Positions 54,334 through 62,368 of a stretch of DNA of 64,000 bases are shown in pieces. The notes beneath the pieces were generated by a model. It did not search any database. It saw only the letters and a program-made list of their open reading frames with translations, and was not told the DNA's origin. The translations under genes were made by a program, and so were the position numbers. The DNA is from Spirosoma arboris (GTDB taxonomy: Bacteria; Bacteroidota; Bacteroidia; Cytophagales; Spirosomataceae). How positions within the stretch are numbered: the stretch's first letter is position 1; the number at the start of each line of letters is the position of its first letter. The stretch lies in assembly GCF_009754945.1 (NCBI RefSeq), contig NZ_WPIN01000013.1, forward strand, positions 62,001 through 126,000, in the 5' to 3' direction.

Positions 54334-55362
54334 ATGTTACCCACTACCATGAAAGCGGCCGTGGCCCGTGCCTATGGGCAGCCGCTGCAACTGGAGCAGG
54401 TTCCGGTTCCTACGGTTGTACCTGGACGAATTCTGGTCAAAGTCGCGGCCTGTGGCGTATGTCATACCGACCTGCACGCCATCAACGGCGACTGGCCCGT
54501 TAAAGCCACACTACCCCTGATTCCGGGGCATGAGGGCGTCGGCACGGTTGTCGCTGTCGGTGCAGGGGTAACCAGCGTGAAAGAAGGCGATCGCGTCGGT
54601 GTTCCCTGGCTGTACACGGCCTGCGGCCACTGCGAGCACTGTTTTTCGGGCTGGGAAACTCTCTGCGAAAACCAGCAGAATACTAGTTATTCGGTGCAGG
54701 GAAGCTACGCCGAATACGTACTCGCCGATCCAAATTACGTGGGTCATCTGCCCGATAACCTGCCCTTTGCCGAAGCCGCTCCCATTCTTTGTGCGGGTGT
54801 TACGGTCTACAAAGGCTTGAAAGAAACCGATACGAAACCGGGTGAATGGGTGGCTATTTCAGGCATTGGCGGGCTGGGTCACCTGGCGGTACAATACGCC
54901 AAAGCGATGGGCCTGCACGTAGCTGCGGTGGATATCAGCGAGGATAAGCTGGCGCTGGCCAAATCAGTGGGCGCTGAGTTAACCATCAATGCAGCTACCG
55001 AAGACCCGGTGGCCCGAATTCAGCAGGCGATTCACGGCGCTCATGGCGTACTGGTGACGGCCGTTTCGCGCCCGGCCTTTGCGCAGGCGGTGGGTATGCT
55101 ACGTCGTCATGGCACATTGTCGCTGGTTGGGCTGCCACCCGGTGATTTTGACCTGAATATTTTCGATGTGGTGCTGGCTCGTAAAACCGTTCGGGGCTCG
55201 ATTGTGGGTACCCGCCTGGATCTGGCCGAAAGTCTGGCGTTTGCCGCCGATGGGAAAGTGAAGGTGCACTACCACACCGACCGGCTGGAGAATATCAATC
55301 AGGTACTTACTGACATGGCCGCTGGACAGGTCAACGGGCGGGTGGTGCTGGAAGTCGCCTGA
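54334..55362 (+). CDS. adhP: Zinc-dependent alcohol dehydrogenase (AdhP-like)
   Basis: The product has 342 residues. The catalytic zinc site CGVCHTDLHAINGDW and GHEGVGTVV, the structural zinc cysteines CGHCEHCFSGWETLC, and the Rossmann motif GIGGLGHLAVQYAKAMG are all present, as in AdhP-type medium-chain dehydrogenases that interconvert ethanol and acetaldehyde with NAD(H). A second start at 54349 (MKAAVARAY) is more family-like. It is the last gene of the rightward operon and is convergent with the next gene (4 bp between stops). Confidence 0.93.
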   Translation: MLPTTMKAAVARAYGQPLQLEQVPVPTVVPGRILVKVAACGVCHTDLHAINGDWPVKATLPLIPGHEGVGTVVAVGAGVTSVKEGDRVGVPWLYTACGHCEHCFSGWETLCENQQNTSYSVQGSYAEYVLADPNYVGHLPDNLPFAEAAPILCAGVTVYKGLKETDTKPGEWVAISGIGGLGHLAVQYAKAMGLHVAAVDISEDKLALAKSVGAELTINAATEDPVARIQQAIHGAHGVLVTAVSRPAFAQAVGMLRRHGTLSLVGLPPGDFDLNIFDVVLARKTVRGSIVGTRLDLAESLAFAADGKVKVHYHTDRLENINQVLTDMAAGQVNGRVVLEVA

Positions 55363-55365
55363 CGA

Positions 55366-55869
55366 TTAGCCATGAAGGCGGTTATAAATCAAATACGTGT
55401 GAATCGTATGAAACACGACAAAGACAAAGGCTATCGACAGAAAATACCAGCGATGAAACGGAATATTGCGGTAAAATGATTGACCAATCAGCCCAATACC
55501 AATTAACCAGATTAAGGGTGTATACGCTGGAGCCATAAATCCCCAAAGACTATGGCTCCAGCTACTTGTTGGGTAGTAGATCAAGGGTAACCAGGAAGCG
55601 AAATAGACCAGCAGCCCCGCCACATAGACAAACAGCCCCCTTTTTTGTATACCTGACACCATCCGAATGGGCATCAATAGGGTCAGTAGGAAAACAAGGG
55701 TCCGCGAGCTGTTTTCTCCATACGATAGCCAGGCTGGAAGGTTATGCCAGAATACGTCTGGCTGATAGGCTCCCGGCAGTTTATCGGTCAACAATGTATC
55801 CCAGATTAGTACAGGGATGGTTAGCAGAAAGCAATTTACCAAATAGGGTTTAATCGAAGCTAGGCTCAT
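55366..55869 (-). CDS. Membrane protein of unknown function
   Basis: The product has 167 residues with five hydrophobic segments (about 8-25, 55-70, 77-97, 113-133 and 140-160). His and Trp residues near the C-terminus (IPFHRWYFL, VFHTIHTYL) could bind a cofactor, but no recognised motif exists. It is the third gene of a leftward operon with the nitroreductase and a universal stress protein. Confidence 0.6.
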   Translation of the reverse strand: MSLASIKPYLVNCFLLTIPVLIWDTLLTDKLPGAYQPDVFWHNLPAWLSYGENSSRTLVFLLTLLMPIRMVSGIQKRGLFVYVAGLLVYFASWLPLIYYPTSSWSHSLWGFMAPAYTPLIWLIGIGLIGQSFYRNIPFHRWYFLSIAFVFVVFHTIHTYLIYNRLHG

Positions 55870-55883
55870 AGGTAAAAGGCTTG

Positions 55884-56990
55884 CTAACTACGATGATCGG
55901 TTAAAAAGTCGTCTACGGATCTTCGTAAGGAAACGGGCTTCGGATAATCCCTGACATAACCAATTCGGAGCAGGAACTGAATGGGTTGACTAATGCCTAG
56001 TTCGCCAGGTAACTGCTGACAGTAAGGGCCTTCTTCCAGCAACTGGGTCATTGGATGAAGGGCAATGCTCCGTTCCCGAAGCTGTACCCAAAGGCGTTGC
56101 AACCGCCTGCCCGCTTCCAGCAGCGCGGTCGGCGTTGAATCGGGACTGGTCAGTAACAGCCAGCCACCAGAATGGGCAACCTGCTCACTGACTCGCTTCA
56201 GCCCCTGCTCCCGAAAGCTTTTTTTGAGGACCGTTGCCGGGGTGAAAAAGTGACTGACCACCCAGCCACTAATGCCGGTTAGCTCAAGACCTGCCGTCGT
56301 TAATCCATCGCGATGGCTCTTGGCATCGGTCTCGCTGAACCGGATCCAGTTGGCTAATTCCTGCTGAGCCTGGTTCCGATAGGTCTGCTGTCGATTGGCG
56401 TCCAGGGTTTGTTCATTCAGCCTCCTCCAGTGCGGGTCATTTCGAGGTATATAAACGAAATGCTCTTTTTCGGAGGCCGTCAACGCCAGCATATCCTGGC
56501 CGGAAATCGCTTTGTCCAGAAAAGGAGCGCGCATGGTGCGCCTTTCCTGAAGTTTAGTAATGTCAAAATTAGCTACCTGTCCAGATTTAATGAGTTTCAC
56601 GTCTAATACCTCCTCGTCTTGGTTCGACGTGGCCAGTAACGTCCATTGGCAATGATAGCCATAATAACCGGCGGCATAGTCCAGACTCTGACTGAAAGCA
56701 CCTAGCGATAACATCGTTTCGCGTTGATTGGGATCGACGACGGGCAACCACCGGGAGGAATCATTCCCAATAATCCAGTGGTAGGGTTCGATGTACTCGA
56801 TTTGCCAGGGCTGGGTATTGTGCCCGCTGGGCGCCAGCGCAGCCAGCGTTAATATGTCCCGTTCGTTTGGCTGAAGTACAATAGGATTTTTCTTGCTGAT
56901 TGAAAAAAGGTTCGTATTCATCGGTCTGGATAGGGTGGTTTTCATGAATAGCAAACCGCCCGTAGCTGACAGAAAGGTTCTCCGATTCAT
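55884..56990 (-). CDS. Acg-like nitroreductase-family protein
   Basis: The product has 368 residues. The N-terminus MNRRTFLSATGGLLF is Tat-signal-like although it has only a short basic part. Following motifs (AALAPSGHNTQPWQI, then MRAPFLDKAISGQ) match the Acg subgroup of nitroreductase-fold proteins, known from hypoxia/dormancy regulons and thought to bind flavin without classic reductase activity. It lies 10 bp after a universal stress gene. Confidence 0.8.
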   Translation of the reverse strand: MNRRTFLSATGGLLFMKTTLSRPMNTNLFSISKKNPIVLQPNERDILTLAALAPSGHNTQPWQIEYIEPYHWIIGNDSSRWLPVVDPNQRETMLSLGAFSQSLDYAAGYYGYHCQWTLLATSNQDEEVLDVKLIKSGQVANFDITKLQERRTMRAPFLDKAISGQDMLALTASEKEHFVYIPRNDPHWRRLNEQTLDANRQQTYRNQAQQELANWIRFSETDAKSHRDGLTTAGLELTGISGWVVSHFFTPATVLKKSFREQGLKRVSEQVAHSGGWLLLTSPDSTPTALLEAGRRLQRLWVQLRERSIALHPMTQLLEEGPYCQQLPGELGISQPIQFLLRIGYVRDYPKPVSLRRSVDDFLTDHRS

Positions 56991-57000
56991 GATGAGCCGT

Positions 57001-57822
57001 TTACAGTCGCATAATCAGGACCGACATCGATGCGTGATTCAGCACATCTTCGGCCACGCTGCCTTCAATCCAATGTCGCAGGCCGGTATGTCCGTGAGTA
57101 AATAGCACCACCAGATCGGCCTTCACTTTCTCGGCATACTGCAGAATACCATCGGGTACAGTTTTGTCGTGCTTAATTGTTAACTGATAGGGTGAAATTC
57201 CCTGCACCTGAGCGTAGTCTGCCATCCATTGCTGAATACCTTCCGGCTCACGGCTATCGGTGGGCGTTAGTACGTAGACAAACTGCTGGACTTGTTGGCT
57301 GGTGAGCAGAAACGGATAGGTATGAGGCTGCATTAGCTTTTCATCCAGGTCAATGCCGCAAATACTATGCTGGGGGTTGAAATGCATCAGCGGTTGCTTA
57401 ACGACCAGCACGGGACAGCTAGCATGTCGGACAATCAGTTCTGCGTGGGACCCTTCCAGCCATTCCCGCAGGCCCGATGCGCCTTTTGATGCGAGCACGA
57501 TCAGGTCAGCAGGTTGTTCAGTAATGCAACGAATTAACCCTTCGATATTGCTGCCTAACTTCTTTTTGATCGTGACGCCTGCATAGGCAGGATTAGCGGC
57601 CATTGTGCACAGGGCTTCTTTGGCCTCATTCCAAGCCTCCTGGTAGACAGGGTTCAGGTCATAGGTGAAACCGCCGACTGGATCGGGTATAGGGGCTAGC
57701 TCATTCAGTACAGTGTGCAGGAGAATAATTTCGGCCTGATAGGTACGTGCCAGACCGACAGCTACATCCAGCGCATAAGGGGTCATCGGGCTTAAATCGG
57801 TGGGAACCAGAATCGTTTTCAT
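57001..57822 (-). CDS. Universal stress protein, two UspA domains
   Basis: The product has 273 residues. Both halves look functional: LIVLASKGASGLREWLEGSH in the first and LVVLFTHGHTGLRHWIEGSV in the second, each with a nucleotide-type G-2x-G loop and preceded by Asp (first half TDLSPMTPYAL). It is the first gene of a leftward operon with the Acg-like protein and a membrane protein. A -7 element TTCCTTTG spans nucleotides 45-52 from site 4. Confidence 0.88.
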   Translation of the reverse strand: MKTILVPTDLSPMTPYALDVAVGLARTYQAEIILLHTVLNELAPIPDPVGGFTYDLNPVYQEAWNEAKEALCTMAANPAYAGVTIKKKLGSNIEGLIRCITEQPADLIVLASKGASGLREWLEGSHAELIVRHASCPVLVVKQPLMHFNPQHSICGIDLDEKLMQPHTYPFLLTSQQVQQFVYVLTPTDSREPEGIQQWMADYAQVQGISPYQLTIKHDKTVPDGILQYAEKVKADLVVLFTHGHTGLRHWIEGSVAEDVLNHASMSVLIMRL

Positions 57823-57851
57823 GAAGAGTAGTAGAGGTTTACTTGTTTCCT

Positions 57852-57859
57852 CAAAGGAA
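57852..57859 (-). promoter_or_regulatory. -7 element for the usp-acg operon
   Basis: On the minus strand this reads TTCCTTTG (one mismatch to TAnnTTTG), 45-52 nt from site 4. Confidence 0.5.
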
Positions 57860-57903
57860 GCGGAAAGTCAGTTACTCATCCATGAGCCAATGCAGTTGGT
57901 AAC

Positions 57904-57917
57904 CTGATAGAAATCAG
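57904..57917. promoter_or_regulatory. Crp/Fnr-type palindrome CTGA-N6-TCAG, site 4
   Basis: CTGATAGAAATCAG extends to CCTGAT/ATCAGG with a 4-bp spacer. It is 81 bp before the universal-stress start; the same distance separates site 1 from its universal-stress gene. Confidence 0.78.
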
Positions 57918-57961
57918 GACAATAGCTGACCTGACTTCTTATTCCCCACCCGGCTTACCGC

Positions 57962-57969
57962 TAACTTTG
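57962..57969 (+). promoter_or_regulatory. -7 element for the secreted repeat protein gene
   Basis: TAACTTTG is an exact TAnnTTTG match spanning nucleotides 45-52 after site 4. Confidence 0.65.
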
Positions 57970-58061
57970 AATTCAGCTGCGTAATAGGCCTCTTACTTAT
58001 ATACGAATCACCCTGGAACAGCTAGCTGACTCTTGTTAACCTCATTAACTTAATAAACACT

Positions 58062-58517
58062 ATGAAAAAGTTAACGTATTTCCTCATTCTCCTAAGTTTA
58101 TCGATCTCTCCTTTGTTTGCCCAGCAGGCCCAGGATTACAAAGGGCATTATATCAACGCGAAGGGCGATGTGTATTTTCAGGACGAAAAGGTTGGTTTGG
58201 TCACTAAACAGGGCATTATTCAGGATGCCAAAGGGAAAAAAGTAGCGTTTTTAAACTCTGATGGCACATTATCAGACGCTCAGGGAAAGAAACTGGGCAA
58301 AGTAGCCAAAAATGGAGAAGCCTATTATAACGCGAACGGAGAACTCATATTCACCGTCAAAGACAGAAAAGGGGAGACCTGCGACATTCTGGATGCGAAA
58401 GGGAACAAGATAGGTTCAGTTGATGATGGTCTAAAAGGATCAGCCTGTGCTTTGCATTGTCTGAGCAACGGATTGGATGTGCGCACCCACCAAAAACCAG
58501 TGGCGAAGAAAAAATAA
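58062..58517 (+). CDS. Secreted small repeat protein (5-fold beta-flower-like)
   Basis: The product has 151 residues with a signal peptide (MKKLTYFLILLSLSISPLFA). The mature protein repeats a short pattern about five times: (D/N)AKG(K/D)...G.(V)..N/D (for example IIQDAKGKKVAFLNSDGTL, SDAQGKKLGKVAKNGEAYY). This is the look of proteins annotated as beta-flower repeats in Bacteroidetes; function unknown. The basic C-terminus (KPVAKKK) may be flexible. It is the rightward target of site 4. Confidence 0.65.
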   Translation: MKKLTYFLILLSLSISPLFAQQAQDYKGHYINAKGDVYFQDEKVGLVTKQGIIQDAKGKKVAFLNSDGTLSDAQGKKLGKVAKNGEAYYNANGELIFTVKDRKGETCDILDAKGNKIGSVDDGLKGSACALHCLSNGLDVRTHQKPVAKKK

Positions 58518-58531
58518 CCAGGTAATGTCTT

Positions 58532-58556
58532 GTCCTGATTGGTATCGGACCTTTTT
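58532..58556 (+). terminator. Probable terminator after the repeat protein gene
   Basis: The stem GTCC(T)GAT / ATCGGAC has one bulged T and a 4-nt loop and is followed by CTTTTT. It forms the outer end of repeat copy B. Confidence 0.6.
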
Positions 58557-58731
58557 CTGAACTATTTTGAAGGCTAGTTTCCACTAGTTCAGTTATTGTT
58601 GGCAGTTACCCTTTTCGTGAACGATAACGACTGAACTAGTTTATACGATTCTTCAACATACGTTACATCTTAAAGTCAGTTGAGTGCTTGGTTATTGGCG
58701 CAACAAATTGAATAGCTCAACATTAATAAAA
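58545..58731. repeat. Diverged long repeat, copy B, with a Fic-gene tail (pairs with 18895-19082)
   Basis: It aligns to the 3' flank of the Fic gene at about 70% identity by hand count. On the minus strand 58692-58730 encodes FINVELFNLLRQ-stop, corresponding to the last residues FINVDLFNLLRH of the intact Fic protein, with no Fic catalytic region upstream. It is therefore the tail of a lost fic gene. Confidence 0.7.
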
Positions 58732-58926
58732 TGGGCTCCTAAGATGGCTTTAACGGTTACCCTTGTTTGTACTTGCCTAAGATCTGAATGTCCTGTAAAA
58801 ATAGGATAAAATTTCAGGCAGGCCTATACATTTATTCAGAGGGTATTCTCCTAGGGTGGTAATTTTCATAAGGATTGCCGATCTCTATCTAGTAGGATAG
58901 AAGCCTGATCATCGGTAAATTTCATA

Positions 58927-59545
58927 ATGGAAGAGTTTAAGCAATACCCAGAACTACTTAAACGGGTTAAACAACAGATTCAACAGGCTCAAGTTAAAGT
59001 AGCTACATCTGCCAATCAACAACTCTTACTGTCCTATTGGCAGGTGGGTAGTTTAATCCTGTTTTTTCAGCAACAACAAGGCTGGGGAGCCAAGTTAATT
59101 GATCGTCTTTCAGTTGACATTCACCAGGCGTTTCCGAGGGTTGATGGCTTTTCAACTCGTAACTTGGGCTACATGAAGAAATTTGTGTTGGCTAATCTGC
59201 CCTTAATTTTGCAACACCTTGTTGCAAAATTACATGAAACCTCTCAGGATACCGTAGATGCAGTCCCGATGTTAGACAATGCAGAAAACTTCGAGCAATT
59301 ATTCTTATGTGACTGTAATCAATGACTATCTCCGAACCAAAGAGGATAATCCAACAATTGGTTTGCTCTTGTGCAAGGGCAACAACCAAGCCTTGGCTAA
59401 GTATGCTCTGGCAGGCATCACCAATCCCTTAAGTGTGGCCGATTATCAATTAACCAGAGCAGTCCCTGAGGATTTGAAATCGCAACTGCCTTCCATTGAA
59501 GATCTTGAACAGGAGTTGAAAAATAAAGGTGAGCGTCTGGATTAA
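58927..59545 (+). pseudogene. Decayed DUF1016/YhcG-type nuclease
   Basis: Two overlapping frames belong to one family. The first (58927-59325) starts with the DUF1016 N-terminal domain (LLSYWQVGSLILFFQQQQGW, GFSTRNLGYMKKF). The second (in another frame, to 59545) gives the C-terminus of the PDDEXK domain (EDNPTIGLLLCKGNNQALAKYALAG, then LPSIEDLEQELKNKG). The segment with the catalytic core between them is missing, and the frame changes near 59290. The protein is inactive. In intact form these are nucleases associated with restriction and phage defence. Confidence 0.75.
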
Positions 59546-59684
59546 CAGACTCAAAATCTGGCTCTGAATCTATCCCGAGGGTTTTGTGAACGATTTTTGA
59601 GTAAAAAGGAAATATAGTTTTTTTAATGCTGTCAATCTTGAAAACGTGCTTCCTTAATAGCGGGCCTACTGTAAGCAGATTCTA

Positions 59685-59706
59685 AAACTGCCAGCCTTAG
59701 GCTGGT
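59685..59706 (-). terminator. Probable terminator of the monooxygenase gene
   Basis: CCAGCC/GGCTGG arms with a 3-nt loop, followed on the minus strand by CAGTTTTAG. It lies about 70 bp after the stop codon at 59777. Confidence 0.45.
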
Positions 59707-59776
59707 AGCGCTTTCCAGTAAATCGCCTATCCACTTTAGAACGCCTGATAGTATGACTGCTATTTTTAATTAGAAA

Positions 59777-60958
59777 TTATGAATAGTGTTTGAATGTAAA
59801 TGGAATTACTGAGAGTCCGAAATCCGGTAGATCAGCCGTTTCAACAGCAGTTCCTTCTTCTGTTGGAAGTGTCAATTGCGGTTCAGTACTCGTTTTAAAC
59901 GCTAGTTTTTGATTACTTAGCACGTAGTCGCGCAATTCAACTTCATAATTAGCAAAGGCTGTTGGTAGATTTTCCTTATGTGAGGCCAATTCGCTAGATA
60001 GTACACACGCACCAACCATAGCTACTGAAGTGCTTTGACCAAGCGACAGCGATACGCTGTAACCCGCATCGCCAACTAACACGACGCGCCCTTTAGACCA
60101 GGTATCCATTATCGTTTGGTTCACCGAGTCGAAGTAGAAATTAGTTGAGGTCTGCATGAACTCTTTTAGTTTCAACATCATTCCCCCGACGTTAGCCGCC
60201 CGTTCTGCGATCAGCCGCTTTTGGGCATTAAGGTCCCTGTGATCATAGTCCAGTGGCTCACTGGAACTGAATCCTAAATACGCTCTGGCTTCACGGTCTC
60301 TCTCTTTAGCGATGCACACGGCTAGCGGAGTGCCTTCGTGTTGAAAAATCATTTCCCAATGGTCGAGCTCAAAATAATTCGGCATTGTAAATATCGCGAC
60401 ATAATGGCCAAGGTAACGGATGAACTGTTCGTCACTACCAAACACAATCTTTCGTACGTTTGACCGTATACCGTCGGCACCAATAACCAGATCAAAGCGC
60501 TGTGAAGCCGCATGGGAAAAGGTTACATCGACGCCTGTTTCATCCTGATCAAGCGTTACAATGGTGTCATCAAACATATAAGTTACCTGATCGCCAACGG
60601 CTTCAAAGAGGACATGACACAGGTCATCACGCAATATCTCAACATCAGGGCTGTCATGCCTGCCTCCAGTAAATGTTTGCTCGTAGTTGCTATATATCTC
60701 TTTCCCTGATATAGCCTCAACCACTGACATACCTTTCAGCTTAGTACTGTTGTTGCGAATCGAATCCAGTATTCCCATCCGTTCGGCTACTTCTAAGGCG
60801 GGCCCACGTACATCAACGGCCTGCCCCCCTGGACGGATATGGGAAGCGCGTTCTACAATCGTAACGGTAAAGCCATAGTTTGTTAGCCAATAAGCGGTGC
60901 TAAGTCCGGCAATACTTGCCCCCGAAATGAGCACATTGATTTTGTTTGCTGATTCCAT
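59777..60958 (-). CDS. FAD-dependent monooxygenase (PHBH/TetX-like)
   Basis: I use the ATG at 60958 (MESANKINVLISGASIAGL); an in-frame start further upstream would add a non-conserved hydrophobic leader. The 393-residue product has the dinucleotide-binding ISGASIAGLSTAYWL, the DG motif LVIGADGIRSNVR and the GD motif LVGDAGYSVSLSLGQ, the three hallmarks of class A flavoprotein monooxygenases. The relation to TetX-type enzymes that inactivate tetracyclines is loose; the substrate is unknown. An AraC-type gene lies 80 bp upstream on the same strand and may control it. Confidence 0.85.
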   Translation of the reverse strand: MESANKINVLISGASIAGLSTAYWLTNYGFTVTIVERASHIRPGGQAVDVRGPALEVAERMGILDSIRNNSTKLKGMSVVEAISGKEIYSNYEQTFTGGRHDSPDVEILRDDLCHVLFEAVGDQVTYMFDDTIVTLDQDETGVDVTFSHAASQRFDLVIGADGIRSNVRKIVFGSDEQFIRYLGHYVAIFTMPNYFELDHWEMIFQHEGTPLAVCIAKERDREARAYLGFSSSEPLDYDHRDLNAQKRLIAERAANVGGMMLKLKEFMQTSTNFYFDSVNQTIMDTWSKGRVVLVGDAGYSVSLSLGQSTSVAMVGACVLSSELASHKENLPTAFANYEVELRDYVLSNQKLAFKTSTEPQLTLPTEEGTAVETADLPDFGLSVIPFTFKHYS

Positions 60959-61038
60959 GTTGTATACGAGTTTTTTGTCAATGCAAAGCAACATCGTATA
61001 TGGGGGGGCAACAATAGCAATAACGGGCAAGTAGTGGA

Positions 61039-61920
61039 CTATTCAGGGTTTCTGTTTCGAAACGTCAAGGCCGTTATTCCTGTGACCTTGGTAAAGAACC
61101 GTGAAAAATAAGGATAATCATCATAGCCCAATTCAGCTGCAATTTCTTTTACCGATCTATCAGAATGATATAATAAACGCTTGGCTTCTAAGATTACCCG
61201 TTGTTGGATGTGATATGAAACAGAATGACCCGTTGTGTTTTTGACACATTCGTTCAAATAATCTGTAGATATATTTAGTTTTTGAGCGTACGCAGTCGGT
61301 TTCTTGACGGTGGCATATTCACGTTCCAATGCTGATTTGAAGGCTTTGGTGATGAGTTCAAACCGTGAAAGTTTGTCTGCTGGCTTCGAGGTTTCTACGT
61401 ATTGAGAAGCGACTAAAGCGACTAATGTGTTACAGCTGTCTTTTAGTAAGGAATGATATAATTTATCGTTGGTTCTTTCCGAGAGTTTTAGGCATAGAGA
61501 TGCCGCTTCGGAGATAATGGAAAACGTTTCTTTCGTTAACGATAGGGGTTTTGCCGGTGCAATGTCAGCCAATACGTTAAGGTATTCAGGGTGTAGATTT
61601 TCAGTATTAATTACCCAAAAGCTGACCGTCACCTGTTCAAAAGTGATTACCCGATGCACTTGATGGGGATGAATATAGATAACCGACGATTGCTTTATGT
61701 CATATTTTTGAAAATCAATTTCTATCGAAATAGTCCCTTTTTCGGGCAAGAAGAATAAATGATAGTCATCCCGGTGTGATTGCTTGGCCTGCTTAAGAGT
61801 TCTTAATTCGGCTTGCCCGAAGGTACTTAACTCGTTAACCGAGGCTTTTCCAATGGCAATACCTGGACCGAACATGTCCGCCATTGGGTTTAAAGGAATG
61901 TGTTTGATTTTCTGACGCAT
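61039..61920 (-). CDS. AraC-family transcriptional regulator
   Basis: The product has 293 residues. The N-terminal cupin-like domain contains FFLPEKGTISIEIDFQ and IYIHPHQVHRVI; the C-terminal HTH pair contains LNISTDYLNECVKNTTG and SVKEIAAELGYDDYPYFSRF, standard for AraC/XylS regulators. It is upstream of and co-oriented with the monooxygenase, so it may be its regulator. The promoter region lies in 61921-62368. Confidence 0.88.
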   Translation of the reverse strand: MRQKIKHIPLNPMADMFGPGIAIGKASVNELSTFGQAELRTLKQAKQSHRDDYHLFFLPEKGTISIEIDFQKYDIKQSSVIYIHPHQVHRVITFEQVTVSFWVINTENLHPEYLNVLADIAPAKPLSLTKETFSIISEAASLCLKLSERTNDKLYHSLLKDSCNTLVALVASQYVETSKPADKLSRFELITKAFKSALEREYATVKKPTAYAQKLNISTDYLNECVKNTTGHSVSYHIQQRVILEAKRLLYHSDRSVKEIAAELGYDDYPYFSRFFTKVTGITALTFRNRNPE

Positions 61921-62368
61921 CGTTTATCAATTCACGACACAATGATACTCTTTTTAAGGGGGTATACGGTCTTGCCCATGTTTGGAAGACCCAGTAGCTG
62001 AATTGCATTTCGATTTGCGGACATTCTGTCAAAAACAGGAAATACACCCAGCACTCCAGCTATACTGTCTAGTAAGAATCATAGTGCTGGTTAACTCCTA
62101 CTGATGGTTGTATTTAAAGGTAATCTGGAGAAACAAACAACCCTTTATTGTCACAAGGCCCAAAGGACTTTCAGGCTATTCCCATAACTTCGATCAATCA
62201 ACATTAATTATCTGTCAGTGACTATAAGATGCCTTTTAGATAGCTTGTTCCAAAACGAATCGGACGTCTAAATGAATGATTTTTGAGTATAATGGTGTAT
62301 TGTTATAATAAATTAATAACTGTCAACTTTAGCCACTAGCATGTGGCTCGTTTAGGCCAATGGACTGA
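61921..62368. other. Gene-free spacer upstream of the AraC gene
   Basis: About 450 bp with no supported gene. It includes TGAATGATTTTTGAGTA (62273-62289), nearly identical to a stretch at 59587-59603, both possibly related to the outer end of the long repeats at 18.9 and 58.5 kb. Confidence 0.4.

Noticed and set aside
54039..54503. 154-codon frame across the end of the universal stress gene and the start of adhP
   Set aside because: Out-of-frame shadow overlapping two solid genes.
58535..58548. Near-match CTGATTGGTATCGG to the Crp/Fnr-type palindrome
   Set aside because: One arm is imperfect (TCGG rather than TCAG) and it belongs to the terminator stem after the repeat protein gene, so it is not counted as a fifth site.
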